Source: JAQUTK01 sp963677415 (GTDB taxonomy: Bacteria; Bacteroidota; Bacteroidia; Bacteroidales; JAQUTK01). Taken from it: a DNA stretch of 64,000 bases. Both the position numbers and the translations under genes were made by a program. How positions within the stretch are numbered: position 1 is the stretch's first letter; every line of letters starts with the position of its first letter. The DNA is taken from contig CAXXFJ010000034.1 in assembly GCA_963677415.2 (NCBI GenBank), forward strand, positions 1-64,000, given 5' to 3'. The notes beneath the pieces are model-generated. The model ran no database searches and was not told where the DNA came from. It was given only the letters and a program-made list of their open reading frames with translations. This document shows positions 56,192 through 63,954 of the stretch, piece after piece.

Positions 56192-56826
56192 TGGCAGCAA
56201 TGAAATCTTCATTTAAGAATATGTTTCTGGTGCTCACGTGTGTATGCGTTGTTGCTTCCGGACTGCTAGCGGGAGTCAATCAGCTCACAAAAAGCGCAAT
56301 CGAAGCAGCCAATAAGGCTAAACAGGTCAATGCAATCAAGGCTGTGCTACCAGAGTTTGATAATGATCCCATAGGCGAAAGCTATATGATAACAGATGCT
56401 AATGGTGATTCCTTACGCGTATTTCCGGCAAAGAAGAATAATGAGACAGTAGGAATGGCTGTTGAGACTTTCTCTGACAAAGGATTTGGAGGGAATATTA
56501 CACTGATGGTGGGCTTTGATAAGAGTGGTGCGATCATTAATTATCAGGTACTGAATCACAAAGAGACTCCCGGTCTTGGATCCAAGATGGAAGAGTGGTT
56601 CCATGCAGAAAAGAATAGCCAATGTGTGCTTGGTAAGGTGCCCGGAAGCGAGGGACTCAAAGTGTCCAAGAAGGTCAACACAGAAGGATATGTTGATGCT
56701 ATTACGGCGGCAACCATATCTTCCCGTGCCTTTGTGGACGCGATAAACAAGGCTTATATAAGTGCATTTAAGGCAAATGATGGAAGTTCAGGGGCTACAC
56801 CGCAGAAGCAATCCTATAATAACTAA
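56191..56826 (+). CDS. rnfG: Electron transport complex subunit RnfG
   Basis: 211-aa subunit with one N-terminal transmembrane helix (about 10-30) and an extracytoplasmic FMN-binding domain. The covalent FMN site is Thr175 in DAITAATISSRA. KETPGLGSKM is also typical. It overlaps rnfD by one base. Confidence 0.95.
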   Translation: MAAMKSSFKNMFLVLTCVCVVASGLLAGVNQLTKSAIEAANKAKQVNAIKAVLPEFDNDPIGESYMITDANGDSLRVFPAKKNNETVGMAVETFSDKGFGGNITLMVGFDKSGAIINYQVLNHKETPGLGSKMEEWFHAEKNSQCVLGKVPGSEGLKVSKKVNTEGYVDAITAATISSRAFVDAINKAYISAFKANDGSSGATPQKQSYNN

Positions 56827-56831
56827 CAAGT

Positions 56832-57422
56832 ATGAAAAAGATTAAGATTATATTGAACGGTCTCATTACTGAGAATCCTACGTTTGTACTCTTGCTTGGT
56901 ATGTGTCCGACATTGGGTACTACCTCATCTGCAATCAATGGTCTGGGTATGGGACTTGCCACCATGTTTGTGCTTATTGGCTCGAATGTGGTAATCTCTA
57001 TGGTGAAAAACATTGTGCCTGATAAAGTGCGTATACCTGTCTTTGTGGTGATCATCGCAGCTTTTGTGAGTATACTGGAAATGGTGATGCAGGCTTACGT
57101 ACCTTCACTATATGCTAGTCTGGGACTTTTTATTCCCTTGATAGTTGTAAACTGTATTGTACTAGCACGTGCTGAGTCATTTGCCTGCAAAAACAGCATC
57201 TTTGATTCACTACTGGATGGTGTTGGGATTGGTCTGGGATTTACGGTCGCGCTAACAATGCTTGGCGCAATTCGTGAACTACTTGGTACTGGAAAAGCTT
57301 TTGGCTTTACCCTCTTTCCTGATAATTACGGTATGCTTGTATTCGTATTGGCTCCGGGCGCTTTTATTGCCTTGGGGTATCTCATTGCGATTGTAAATAA
57401 GATGATGAAAGTTAACTCATAA
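56832..57422 (+). CDS. rnfE: Electron transport complex subunit RnfE
   Basis: 196-aa membrane subunit with six helices. Signature ENPTFVLLLGMCPTLGTTSS includes a conserved Cys that may bind the [2Fe-2S] cluster shared with RnfA; a second region VNCIVLARAESFA holds another Cys. It begins 5 bp after rnfG. Confidence 0.95.
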   Translation: MKKIKIILNGLITENPTFVLLLGMCPTLGTTSSAINGLGMGLATMFVLIGSNVVISMVKNIVPDKVRIPVFVVIIAAFVSILEMVMQAYVPSLYASLGLFIPLIVVNCIVLARAESFACKNSIFDSLLDGVGIGLGFTVALTMLGAIRELLGTGKAFGFTLFPDNYGMLVFVLAPGAFIALGYLIAIVNKMMKVNS

Positions 57423-57434
57423 GATCAATAGATT

Positions 57435-58007
57435 ATGTACTATTTAATGATGTTTATCGCAGCAGTCTTTGTTAATAACATCGTACTGGCACAGTTTTTG
57501 GGAGTTTGCCCGTTCTTCGGTGTTTCCAAGAAGATTGATACGGCTGTCGGCATGAGCGCAGCTGTTACTTTTGTGTTGACACTTGCTACAATCGTTACGT
57601 ACCTGATTCAGGTTTATGTACTTACACCATTTGGACTGGGTTTCTTGCAGACACTGACTTTTATCCTTGTCATTGCAGCATTAGTGCAGATGGTAGAAAT
57701 CATCCTGAAGAAGACATCTCCGGCACTGTATCAGGCCTTAGGAGTCTTTCTCCCGTTAATTACGACAAACTGTGCAATTCTTGGTGTGGCGATTCTTGTT
57801 ATCCAGAAGCAATACAATCTTCTGGAATCAGTTGTCTTTGCCTTTTCTACGGCTATTGGTTTTGGACTTGCGCTGGTGTTATTTGCAGGCATTCGTGAAC
57901 AGCTTGCTTTGAACAATGTGCCGAAAGGGCTTGAAGGTTTCCCTATCGCTCTGATTACCGCAGGACTACTTGCCATGGCCTTCATGGGATTTGCAGGTAT
58001 GGTATAG
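57435..58007 (+). CDS. rnfA: Electron transport complex subunit RnfA
   Basis: 190-aa membrane subunit with six helices, homologous to RnfE with opposite topology. VNNIVLAQFLGVCPFFGVSK and TTNCAILGVAIL each carry one Cys expected to hold the intramembrane [2Fe-2S] cluster. It is the last Rnf gene and is followed by a strong terminator. Confidence 0.95.
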   Translation: MYYLMMFIAAVFVNNIVLAQFLGVCPFFGVSKKIDTAVGMSAAVTFVLTLATIVTYLIQVYVLTPFGLGFLQTLTFILVIAALVQMVEIILKKTSPALYQALGVFLPLITTNCAILGVAILVIQKQYNLLESVVFAFSTAIGFGLALVLFAGIREQLALNNVPKGLEGFPIALITAGLLAMAFMGFAGMV

Positions 58008-58030
58008 TTGAGAGGCATAAATACTTAGAA

Positions 58031-58080
58031 ATAGTTGGATTCTTTTTCTGAAAAAAGAAATCCAACTATTTTTTTTCTTT
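58031..58080 (+). terminator. Intrinsic terminator of the Rnf operon
   Basis: Stem atagttggatt.. with ..aatccaactat and a long T-run afterwards. Confidence 0.9.
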
Positions 58081-58091
58081 AATAGAAAGAT

Positions 58092-58099
58092 TATCTTTG
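58092..58099 (+). promoter_or_regulatory. -7 box for the nucleotidyltransferase-galE unit
   Basis: TATCTTTG matches TAnnTTTG, leader about 16-20 nt. Confidence 0.65.
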
Positions 58100-58121
58100 C
58101 ACACTAATAAGGTCGTTTTAT

Positions 58122-59012
58122 ATGGTAAAACCAACGTTGTTTGTATTAGCAGCCGGACTCGGAAATAAATATGGTGGAATGAGGCAACAGGAAAGCATCG
58201 GTCCTAATGGAGAAACAATTCTCGATTACACGGTGTTTGATGCTTGCCGCGCTGGCTTCGGGAAGATTGTATTTGTTATCTATTCTGCCTTTGAAAAAGA
58301 ATTTAGACAACTTGTTCTCTCTAAATATGAGGGACGTGTTTCTATCGAATGTCTCGTTCAGGATAAAGACAATGCTAATCAGGGCAACAAGATTAAATCT
58401 CCATACCCATGGAGCTCAATTTGTGCTTTGTGGGCGGGTAGAGAACTTCTTTCTGAACCTTTTGGTGTAGTTAATGCCGAGGATTTCTATGGAATGGAAA
58501 GCTTTGAGATTCTAGCTGATGCGCTGACTAAAGTATCTGCCTCCAATTATTTCAACGTTGCATTTGAGCTTCGGAAGACTCTTTCAGAAACATCTCCTTT
58601 AACAAGAGGTATCTGTGTCATGGATGATAACAACGTGTTGGATTCTATTGTAGATCATTTAGAGGTTGAGATGACCGGTGGAAATGTGGTCTATAAAAAC
58701 AAAGATAATCAACGCACTGAAATAAATGGGACGAGCATAACATCTATCAATATGTGGGCATTAGATCCGGATATATTCAACTATACTGCAAAGTATGTGG
58801 ATAATATATATCTCCAAAACCATGAAAGCGAGAAGGCGTGCTACACGATTACAGAAATGATCAACATGCTACTCTTAAAGGAACAAGTGAAGGTGAAAGT
58901 ACTCGTCACACCGTCAGAATGGTTGGGCGTTACTTCTGCCGATGACAGAGTTCCCCTGGTGCTTAAGATCAACGATTATATCAAAACGAAACGATATCCG
59001 AAAAGTTTGTGA
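58122..59012 (+). CDS. Sugar nucleotidyltransferase-family protein
   Basis: 296-aa GT-A-like nucleotidyltransferase. The N-terminal signature LAAGLGNKYGGMRQQ is a variant of GxGxRxxPxTxxxPK: it keeps the glycines but has Lys-Tyr for the usual Arg and lacks the PK pair. VVNAEDFYG supplies the metal-binding acidic residues. Likely makes or remodels an NDP-sugar (UDP-glucose-type); substrate unproven. The galE gene follows after 27 bp, so both probably act in nucleotide-sugar supply. Confidence 0.8.
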   Translation: MVKPTLFVLAAGLGNKYGGMRQQESIGPNGETILDYTVFDACRAGFGKIVFVIYSAFEKEFRQLVLSKYEGRVSIECLVQDKDNANQGNKIKSPYPWSSICALWAGRELLSEPFGVVNAEDFYGMESFEILADALTKVSASNYFNVAFELRKTLSETSPLTRGICVMDDNNVLDSIVDHLEVEMTGGNVVYKNKDNQRTEINGTSITSINMWALDPDIFNYTAKYVDNIYLQNHESEKACYTITEMINMLLLKEQVKVKVLVTPSEWLGVTSADDRVPLVLKINDYIKTKRYPKSL

Positions 59013-59039
59013 ATACTGTACTTATTATACTAAACAATT

Positions 59040-60083
59040 ATGTCAAAAGGTAGAATCTTAGTAACTGGTGGCACTGGTTACATCGGCTCACACACAGCTG
59101 TAGAGCTTCAAAATGCGGGATATGAAGTGATTATTATTGATAACCTATCCAACTCGACTATAGAAGTGCTGGATGGTATTGAAAAAATTACAGGCATCCG
59201 TCCTGCTTTTAAAGAGATGGACGTATGTGATAAGGCTGCCCTGGAGGATCTCTTCGTGCAGTATCCGGGAATCTTGGGTGTTATTAACTTTGCAGCTTTC
59301 AAAGCCGTTGGAGAGTCAGTAAAGATGCCTCTGAAGTATTATCATAATAACCTTGTTTCTGTCGTTAATCTCATGGAACTGATGCCGAAGTACAACATCA
59401 AGGGTTTTGTATTTTCTTCATCTTGTACTGTATATGGTCAGCCTGATAAAGAATACCTTCCTGTTACTGAATCTGCTCCACGCCAAAAAGCTATGTCTCC
59501 TTACGGAAATACAAAAGCAATCTGCGAGGATATTATTCATGATACAATCACCTCAGGAGCAACTTTCAAGAGCATTATACTTCGCTATTTCAATCCGATC
59601 GGAGCACATCCTACCGCAATCATTGGCGAACTACCCAACGGAGTACCACAGAACCTGCTTCCGTTTGTAACTCAGACTGCTGCTGGCATCCGCGAACAGT
59701 TGAGCGTCTATGGTGACGACTATAACACTCCTGACGGTTCATGTATCCGCGACTATATCAATATTGTTGACTTGGCAAAGGCTCATGTGATCGCTGTGGA
59801 TCGTATGATTCAGGATAAGTGTCTGGAACCGGTTGAGATATTTAACCTGGGCACCGGACGCGGACTTTCTGTACTTGAAATATTGACTACCTTCGAGAAA
59901 GTAACCGGCGTTAAAGTGAACTATAAGATTGTAGGAAGACGTGAAGGCGATATCGAACAGGTATGGGCTGACCCGGTAAAAGCAAACACAGTGCTTGGTT
60001 GGACAGCATCTGAGACTGTGGAAGATACATTGGCTTCTGCCTGGAAATGGCAATTGAAGTTGATGGCTGACGCGAAGAAATAA
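59040..60083 (+). CDS. galE: UDP-glucose 4-epimerase
   Basis: 347-aa short-chain dehydrogenase-type epimerase converting UDP-glucose and UDP-galactose. NAD-binding GGTGYIGSH is near the N-terminus, SSSCTVYG gives the catalytic Ser/Thr region, and SPYGNTK carries the YxxxK pair. GAHPTAIIGE and the C-terminal RREGDIEQVWADP are typical of GalE. It is the second gene of a two-gene unit ending in a terminator. Confidence 0.96.
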   Translation: MSKGRILVTGGTGYIGSHTAVELQNAGYEVIIIDNLSNSTIEVLDGIEKITGIRPAFKEMDVCDKAALEDLFVQYPGILGVINFAAFKAVGESVKMPLKYYHNNLVSVVNLMELMPKYNIKGFVFSSSCTVYGQPDKEYLPVTESAPRQKAMSPYGNTKAICEDIIHDTITSGATFKSIILRYFNPIGAHPTAIIGELPNGVPQNLLPFVTQTAAGIREQLSVYGDDYNTPDGSCIRDYINIVDLAKAHVIAVDRMIQDKCLEPVEIFNLGTGRGLSVLEILTTFEKVTGVKVNYKIVGRREGDIEQVWADPVKANTVLGWTASETVEDTLASAWKWQLKLMADAKK

Positions 60084-60107
60084 ACGACCCTTTTGTCAAC
60101 ATACAGG

Positions 60108-60155
60108 AAGGCTGTCTCGCTGATCAGAAGATTGATTTGTGAGGCAGCCTTTTCT
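60108..60155 (+). terminator. Intrinsic terminator after galE
   Basis: Stem aaggctgtctc/gaggcagcctt with one G-U pair, then tttctt. It lies between galE and murB, so murB should have its own start. Confidence 0.75.
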
Positions 60156-60171
60156 TATTGAGTCTATAGAT

Positions 60172-61179
60172 ATGCGCATCGAACACGATTTTTCTCTCCT
60201 GCAATACAATACCTTTGGCATGAAGGCTATTGCGAAATGTTTTGTGGAGTATGCTTCTGTTGCTGAGCTACAGCAATTCCTCCGTTCTTGCTCTCCTGAT
60301 GAACAGGTATTGCAGATAGGAGGTGGAAGTAACCTGCTTTTTACCACTCGGATATTTGAGGGGACCATACTTCATTCAGCCATTCAAGGGATAGATGTGG
60401 TGGAGGAAAATGAGGATACTATCTGTCTGAAGGTGGGTGCAGCGGTGGTGTGGGATGATTTTGTTGCAACTGTGGTGGCTCAGGGATGGGGCGGTGCGGA
60501 AAATCTTTCGCTGATTCCCGGTGAAGTAGGTGCGTCTGCCATTCAAAATATTGGTGCCTATGGAGTAGAGGCGAAGGATCTGATTCGCAATGTGTATACC
60601 ATCAATCGGAAGAATTACTCCGAACGAGTATTTGAGAATAGGGAATGCAGCTACGGATATCGTTCAAGCATCTTCAAGAGCTCTTTGAAAGATCAGTATA
60701 TTGTGACCCATGTCTCGTTTGAACTAAAGAAGCATCCGGTGCTCAATCTCTCGTATGGTAATATCTCTGCTGCTTTTGAACCGGGTGAAGAGATCACCCT
60801 TCAGAAAGTACGTGATCGTATCATTGACATTCGTCAGCAGAAGTTGCCTGATCCGAAGGTACTGGGCAATGCAGGGAGCTATTTTATGAATCCGGTAGTT
60901 CCACTTGCTATGTACGAATCGATGAAGTGCGACTTTCCTGATATACCTTCTTATCCTGCGGGAGATGGAGTGAAGATTCCGGCAGCCTGGCTCATTCAGC
61001 AGACGGGATGGAAAGGAAAATCGTTGGGACATGCTGCTGTCTATGAGAAGCAACCACTGGTGCTGGTCAATACAGGAGATGCTGAAGCTCTGGATATCAT
61101 ACGTCTTGCCGATGCTGTTATTAATGCTGTGGAAGAAAAATTTGCAATCCGGTTGAAGCCGGAAGTTATCTATGTCTGA
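60172..61179 (+). CDS. murB: UDP-N-acetylenolpyruvoylglucosamine reductase
   Basis: 335-aa FAD enzyme making UDP-MurNAc in the cytosol. Start at 60172 (MRIEHDFSLLQYNTFGMK) is chosen over 60139, which lies in the terminator arm of galE. GGGSNLLF is the FAD loop, ECSYGYRSSIFK the substrate-binding Arg region, and GNAGSYFMNPVV holds the catalytic Ser; the C-terminal Glu is in LKPEVIYV. This is the type I form. The MBL-fold gene begins 8 bp later. Confidence 0.96.
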   Translation: MRIEHDFSLLQYNTFGMKAIAKCFVEYASVAELQQFLRSCSPDEQVLQIGGGSNLLFTTRIFEGTILHSAIQGIDVVEENEDTICLKVGAAVVWDDFVATVVAQGWGGAENLSLIPGEVGASAIQNIGAYGVEAKDLIRNVYTINRKNYSERVFENRECSYGYRSSIFKSSLKDQYIVTHVSFELKKHPVLNLSYGNISAAFEPGEEITLQKVRDRIIDIRQQKLPDPKVLGNAGSYFMNPVVPLAMYESMKCDFPDIPSYPAGDGVKIPAAWLIQQTGWKGKSLGHAAVYEKQPLVLVNTGDAEALDIIRLADAVINAVEEKFAIRLKPEVIYV

Positions 61180-61187
61180 AAATTAGA

Positions 61188-61946
61188 ATGAAGATTACGT
61201 TTTTAGGTACCGGTACCTCTACCGGAATTCCCTCTGTGGGATGTAATTGTGAGGTTTGTAGATCAACAGACCCGAAAGACAAGCGGCTGAGATGCTCTGT
61301 GATTGTTGAAGTAGAGGAAGCAACTCTGCTGATTGATTGCGGTCCGGATCTGCGCCAACAGACGCTTGATCATTATCCTTCCAAGCTGGATGGAGTACTG
61401 ATTACGCACGAACATTTTGACCATGTGGGTGGCTTGGATGACTTGCGCCCTTTCTGTTATCACAAAGCGCTCAATCTCTATGCAGAGCACTATATGCTTG
61501 AACTCTTAAAGCAACGTGTGCCTTATTGCTTTACCGAGAATCGCTATCCGGGTGTGCCCAATTTCAATCTGCATGAGGTGACTATGAGTCCGTTTGTAAT
61601 AGCAAATGTTGAGATTCAGCCAATTCGGGTGATGCATTACAAACTACCAATCCTTGGTTATCGCATTGGTAATATGGCATACATGACGGATGTGAAGGAC
61701 TTGCCGGAAGAGGAGTATGACAAACTGAAGGGCTTGGATACTTTAATAATTAATGCGCTACGCATCAAAGAGCATATCTCACATCAGAATCTGGAGCAGG
61801 CGCTCAAGAAGATTGCACGGATTGCTCCTAAGAAAGCGTATCTTATTCACATGAGTCACGAAATGGGTTTGCACGCCGAAGTGGATAAGCAATTGCCCGA
61901 AGGTGTGAGTCTGGCCTATGACGGTCTGGAGATCGACAGTTTATAA
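61188..61946 (+). CDS. MBL-fold metallohydrolase, PhnP-like
   Basis: 252-aa metallo-beta-lactamase-fold hydrolase. Zinc/manganese site THEHFDHVGGLDDL (HxHxDH), with later His in RVMHYKLP and LIHMSHEMG and the bridging Asp in YMTDVKDL. A CxxxxxC pair (GCNCEVCRS) near the N-terminus matches PhnP-like cyclic phosphodiesterases. No phn genes are near, so a phosphonate role is unlikely; it is co-transcribed with murB in the usual Bacteroidales pairing, and its substrate is unknown. Confidence 0.87.
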   Translation: MKITFLGTGTSTGIPSVGCNCEVCRSTDPKDKRLRCSVIVEVEEATLLIDCGPDLRQQTLDHYPSKLDGVLITHEHFDHVGGLDDLRPFCYHKALNLYAEHYMLELLKQRVPYCFTENRYPGVPNFNLHEVTMSPFVIANVEIQPIRVMHYKLPILGYRIGNMAYMTDVKDLPEEEYDKLKGLDTLIINALRIKEHISHQNLEQALKKIARIAPKKAYLIHMSHEMGLHAEVDKQLPEGVSLAYDGLEIDSL

Positions 61947-61983
61947 TCGTCTTTCCGGACTAATTATTTCAGATAGCTTGAAG

Positions 61984-62040
61984 AGAGTCAACAGGAGTCA
62001 GAGATACAGAATAATAGAGTCTACTGAAATCAGAGATAAA
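61984..62040 (-). repeat. Short IS-end-like repeats, left group
   Basis: Two copies of the motif read on the minus strand as CTGAYTNYAGTWGACTCT: 61984-62006 and 62016-62040. Confidence 0.65.
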
Positions 62041-62384
62041 TAAAATAAGAGCAAACTGTAGACAGAGATAAAGAATAAAGAATCTGCAAATATCAGAGTT
62101 AGAAGCCAAAAAGAACCTCCCATTTCGGAGTCCTACACCACCAATTTCTGCGTCCTTTTAATATAACCCATCCATACAGACGTTCATAGCGTTTGACTAC
62201 TGTAGACTTTGCGTACCACAACTGTGGAAGTAGCGTAGGACAACTGTCAAACGCTAACCGCTTCCGTGAGCGTGGATCCATCTATCAGGACGCGTGATTC
62301 CAAGCATACGGATGAGTGGTGCGATTATACTGTATGTTTCCTTATTTGAACCATGTGCTCTTACCAAGATTTCTGAATGAACAG

Positions 62385-62405
62385 ATTGCGGGTCGAGCCC
62401 GCAAT
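62385..62405. repeat. Short palindrome
   Basis: attgcggg and cccgcaat, 8-bp arms around tcgag. It resembles the GC-rich palindromic intergenic repeats seen in many bacteria. Confidence 0.6.
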
Positions 62406-62438
62406 GACGACGGAAAACCATTTGCCATCGGCTTGTAG

Positions 62439-62463
62439 GACCCTGAAAGGGGTTGACTCTTTT
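62439..62463 (+). repeat. Direct repeat gaccctRaaagRggttgact, copy 1
   Basis: Near-identical to 62565-62586, 126 bp away. Confidence 0.6.
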
Positions 62464-62500
62464 AGCTTCTAATTCTGATTTTAGTAGACTCTTTATTTTT

Positions 62501-62554
62501 TATCTCTGACTACAGTTGACTCCTTTATCTTTATCTCTGACTACGGTTGACTCT
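62501..62554 (+). repeat. Two tandem IS-end-like repeats
   Basis: tatctctgactacagttgac at 62501 and tatctctgactacggttgac at 62532, period 31 bp, 22 of 23 bases the same over the core. Confidence 0.75.
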
Positions 62555-62564
62555 TTTAGAACAA

Positions 62565-62586
62565 GACCCTAAAAGAGGTTGACTTT
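62565..62586 (+). repeat. Direct repeat gaccctRaaagRggttgact, copy 2
   Basis: Second copy of 62439-62463; here it is followed by a small aaaagag/ctctttt hairpin (62571-62594) that may end the transposase transcript. Confidence 0.55.
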
Positions 62587-62638
62587 GCTCTTTTGAAGCT
62601 CGGAAATATCCGATAGGTTTGTTCTGCAAACATACATA

Positions 62639-63532
62639 TTATATCTGCACAGGCAAATTGTTTTGCAGATATTCTTCCCGATAACTTCTCCATCTTTTCT
62701 TGATGGGTCCATTCATAAGTGAAGCTTCCATCGGTGTCATCATATCCAGACTCTTATGAGGTCTTTGGGTGTTGTAGAACTCTACAGCTTCTGCAACGGC
62801 AGTTCGCACCTCTTCGATATCTTTAAAATCACGATACTCCAGGAATTCATGTTTGAGGATCCCATTTACACGTTCTGCAATCGCGTTCTCTTTCGGATCT
62901 CCTTTCTCCGTCATGCTTATCCGTATATGGTTCTCTTTTAGAAGTCTGGTATATGAGTCGCTGGCATACTGAACACCACGGTCTGAGTGGTGGATTAAGT
63001 CAAGCCGGTCAGCCTCTTCTATCCGTGATAAAGCTTGTTGAAGAGCCCGGATTGTGAACTCCGTTTGTAAGGTTGGGGCGACATAATAACCCACAATCTC
63101 CTTGTCGTAAGCATCGGTAATCAAGGAGAGAAAGCAGAACTTCTCACGGATCCTGATATAAGTGATATCACTCACCCACACCTGATTGGGGTGCTCCACA
63201 ATCAGATCCTGTATCTGGTTCGGATATAAAAGATAAGGATGATTGGAATCCGTCGTCCGGATTCGTTTTCTTCTTTTCCTTATGGTCAGACCATAAACAC
63301 AGAGTATCCTACAGAAGGAATCCCGCCCAAGGCTGTATTCCACACCAAAATAGCTTTTATACATTACCCATAACTTCTCCCCACCGATGCCGGGATCTTT
63401 TCCACGGATTTCATGTACATATTCAAGTACGAACTGTACCTTTGCAGCATTCTCTAAACCGTGATCCAGATACTGGTAATAGGCTTGCTTAGATACACCA
63501 AACAGACCGCAAAGAGCCTTTGTATGATACAA
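62639..63532 (-). CDS. IS3-family transposase OrfB (integrase domain)
   Basis: 297 aa as read from a TTG codon at 63532. An HTH_21-type segment is at about 55-95, then the rve integrase core with the DDE triad: Asp in WVSDITYI, Asp in HHSDRGVQY and Glu in GDPKENAIAER. The C-terminus YNTQRPHKSLDMMTPMEA is typical. No ATG precedes the core, and the frame is open into the end of orfA, so OrfB is probably made as an OrfAB fusion by -1 frameshifting. The gene looks intact. Confidence 0.93.
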   Translation of the reverse strand: MYHTKALCGLFGVSKQAYYQYLDHGLENAAKVQFVLEYVHEIRGKDPGIGGEKLWVMYKSYFGVEYSLGRDSFCRILCVYGLTIRKRRKRIRTTDSNHPYLLYPNQIQDLIVEHPNQVWVSDITYIRIREKFCFLSLITDAYDKEIVGYYVAPTLQTEFTIRALQQALSRIEEADRLDLIHHSDRGVQYASDSYTRLLKENHIRISMTEKGDPKENAIAERVNGILKHEFLEYRDFKDIEEVRTAVAEAVEFYNTQRPHKSLDMMTPMEASLMNGPIKKRWRSYREEYLQNNLPVQI

Positions 63533-63555
63533 AGGAGCTCCTGTGTGAAGCCTTA

Positions 63556-63909
63556 CTACTGTTTGGTGCCAGCTTTTTTTCGGATTGGAATCTGAAACAT
63601 TTCCTCCGCAACGTCTATCATTGTATCAAAGGCCGTAGCGCGCATCTTTTCATGTTCCAAATCCATCTTTACTTTTTTCAGTTCCTTTTTCAATCTGGCA
63701 ATCTCTTCGGACTCTAATCTTTCCCGTTCTTTTTTCATAGATTCATCCTCCTGATTTGGTTCTGGTGCAAAGGTATGCATCCAACTCAATAACGTAGTAC
63801 GGTTTGCTATCGAATATTTCCGGCAAACCTCTTTGTTACTCATTCCGTCAAGATGATCCTTGACCGCGGATATGCGTAACTCATCTGAATAATGACCTTG
63901 ATTCTTCAT
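63556..63909 (-). CDS. IS3-family transposase OrfA (HTH domain)
   Basis: 117 aa with a helix-turn-helix of the HTH_Tnp_1 type (GHYSDELRISAVKDHLDGMS, NKEVCRKYSIANRTTLLSWM) and a leucine-zipper-like coiled coil (IARLKKELKKVKMDLEHEKM). It binds the ends of the element. A run of seven A on the coding strand (63574-63580) lies ten codons before its stop and is in the right frame for a -1 slip into orfB. Confidence 0.92.
   Translation of the reverse strand: MKNQGHYSDELRISAVKDHLDGMSNKEVCRKYSIANRTTLLSWMHTFAPEPNQEDESMKKERERLESEEIARLKKELKKVKMDLEHEKMRATAFDTMIDVAEEMFQIPIRKKAGTKQ
63574..63580 (-). other. A7 slippery site for OrfAB frameshifting
   Basis: Coding-strand A_AAA_AAA followed by G in the orfA frame. 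A -1 slip gives AGC TGG CAC and stays open to orfB. Confidence 0.75.
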
Positions 63910-63936
63910 CGTTTCTAATTTTTAGTTGAACTTCTG

Positions 63937-63954
63937 AGAGTCAACTAAAATCAG
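63937..63954 (-). repeat. IS-end-like motif at the right end of the IS3 element
   Basis: CTGATTTTAGTTGACTCT on the minus strand; probable right terminal repeat. The remaining bases to 64000 contain gtgctag twice and no gene. Confidence 0.65.

Larger units (their letters stand above)
62051..62520. mobile_element. MITE-like unit with about 62-bp imperfect inverted repeats
   Basis: 62051-62113 and the reverse complement of 62458-62520 align without gaps at roughly three quarters identity by eye, for example aactgtagacagagataaa against aactgtagtcagagataaa. The 345 bp between hold a 10-bp inverted repeat (62188-62197 with 62246-62255), a 22-bp-spaced direct repeat (gcgtaccacaactgt and gcgtaggacaactgt) and the palindrome at 62385-62405. 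A 60-codon frame inside (62099-62281, minus) is not convincing as a gene. The ends resemble the termini of the adjacent IS3 element. Confidence 0.5.
62538..63952 (-). mobile_element. IS3-family insertion sequence
   Basis: About 1.4 kb, carrying orfA and orfB on the minus strand. Suggested ends are TGACTACGGTTGACTCT at 62538 and, on the opposite strand, TGATTTTAGTTGACTCT ending at 63952; both begin TG as IS3 ends do and share the GTTGACTCT core. Because similar motifs recur outside, the left boundary could also be one copy further out or in. No target duplication could be confirmed. Confidence 0.65.

Noticed and set aside
62099..62281. 60-codon minus-strand frame inside the MITE-like unit
   Set aside because: It overlaps repeat structure and has no leader or promoter; unusual Trp and Arg content looks like chance reading of repeats.
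62385..62405. Stretch ggtcgagccc resembling a tRNA T-loop
   Set aside because: It is the centre of a simple palindrome; no acceptor, D or anticodon arms are nearby.
62501..62554. CRISPR-like direct repeats
   Set aside because: Only two tandem copies with an 8-bp gap and no cas genes; they match the IS-end motif instead.
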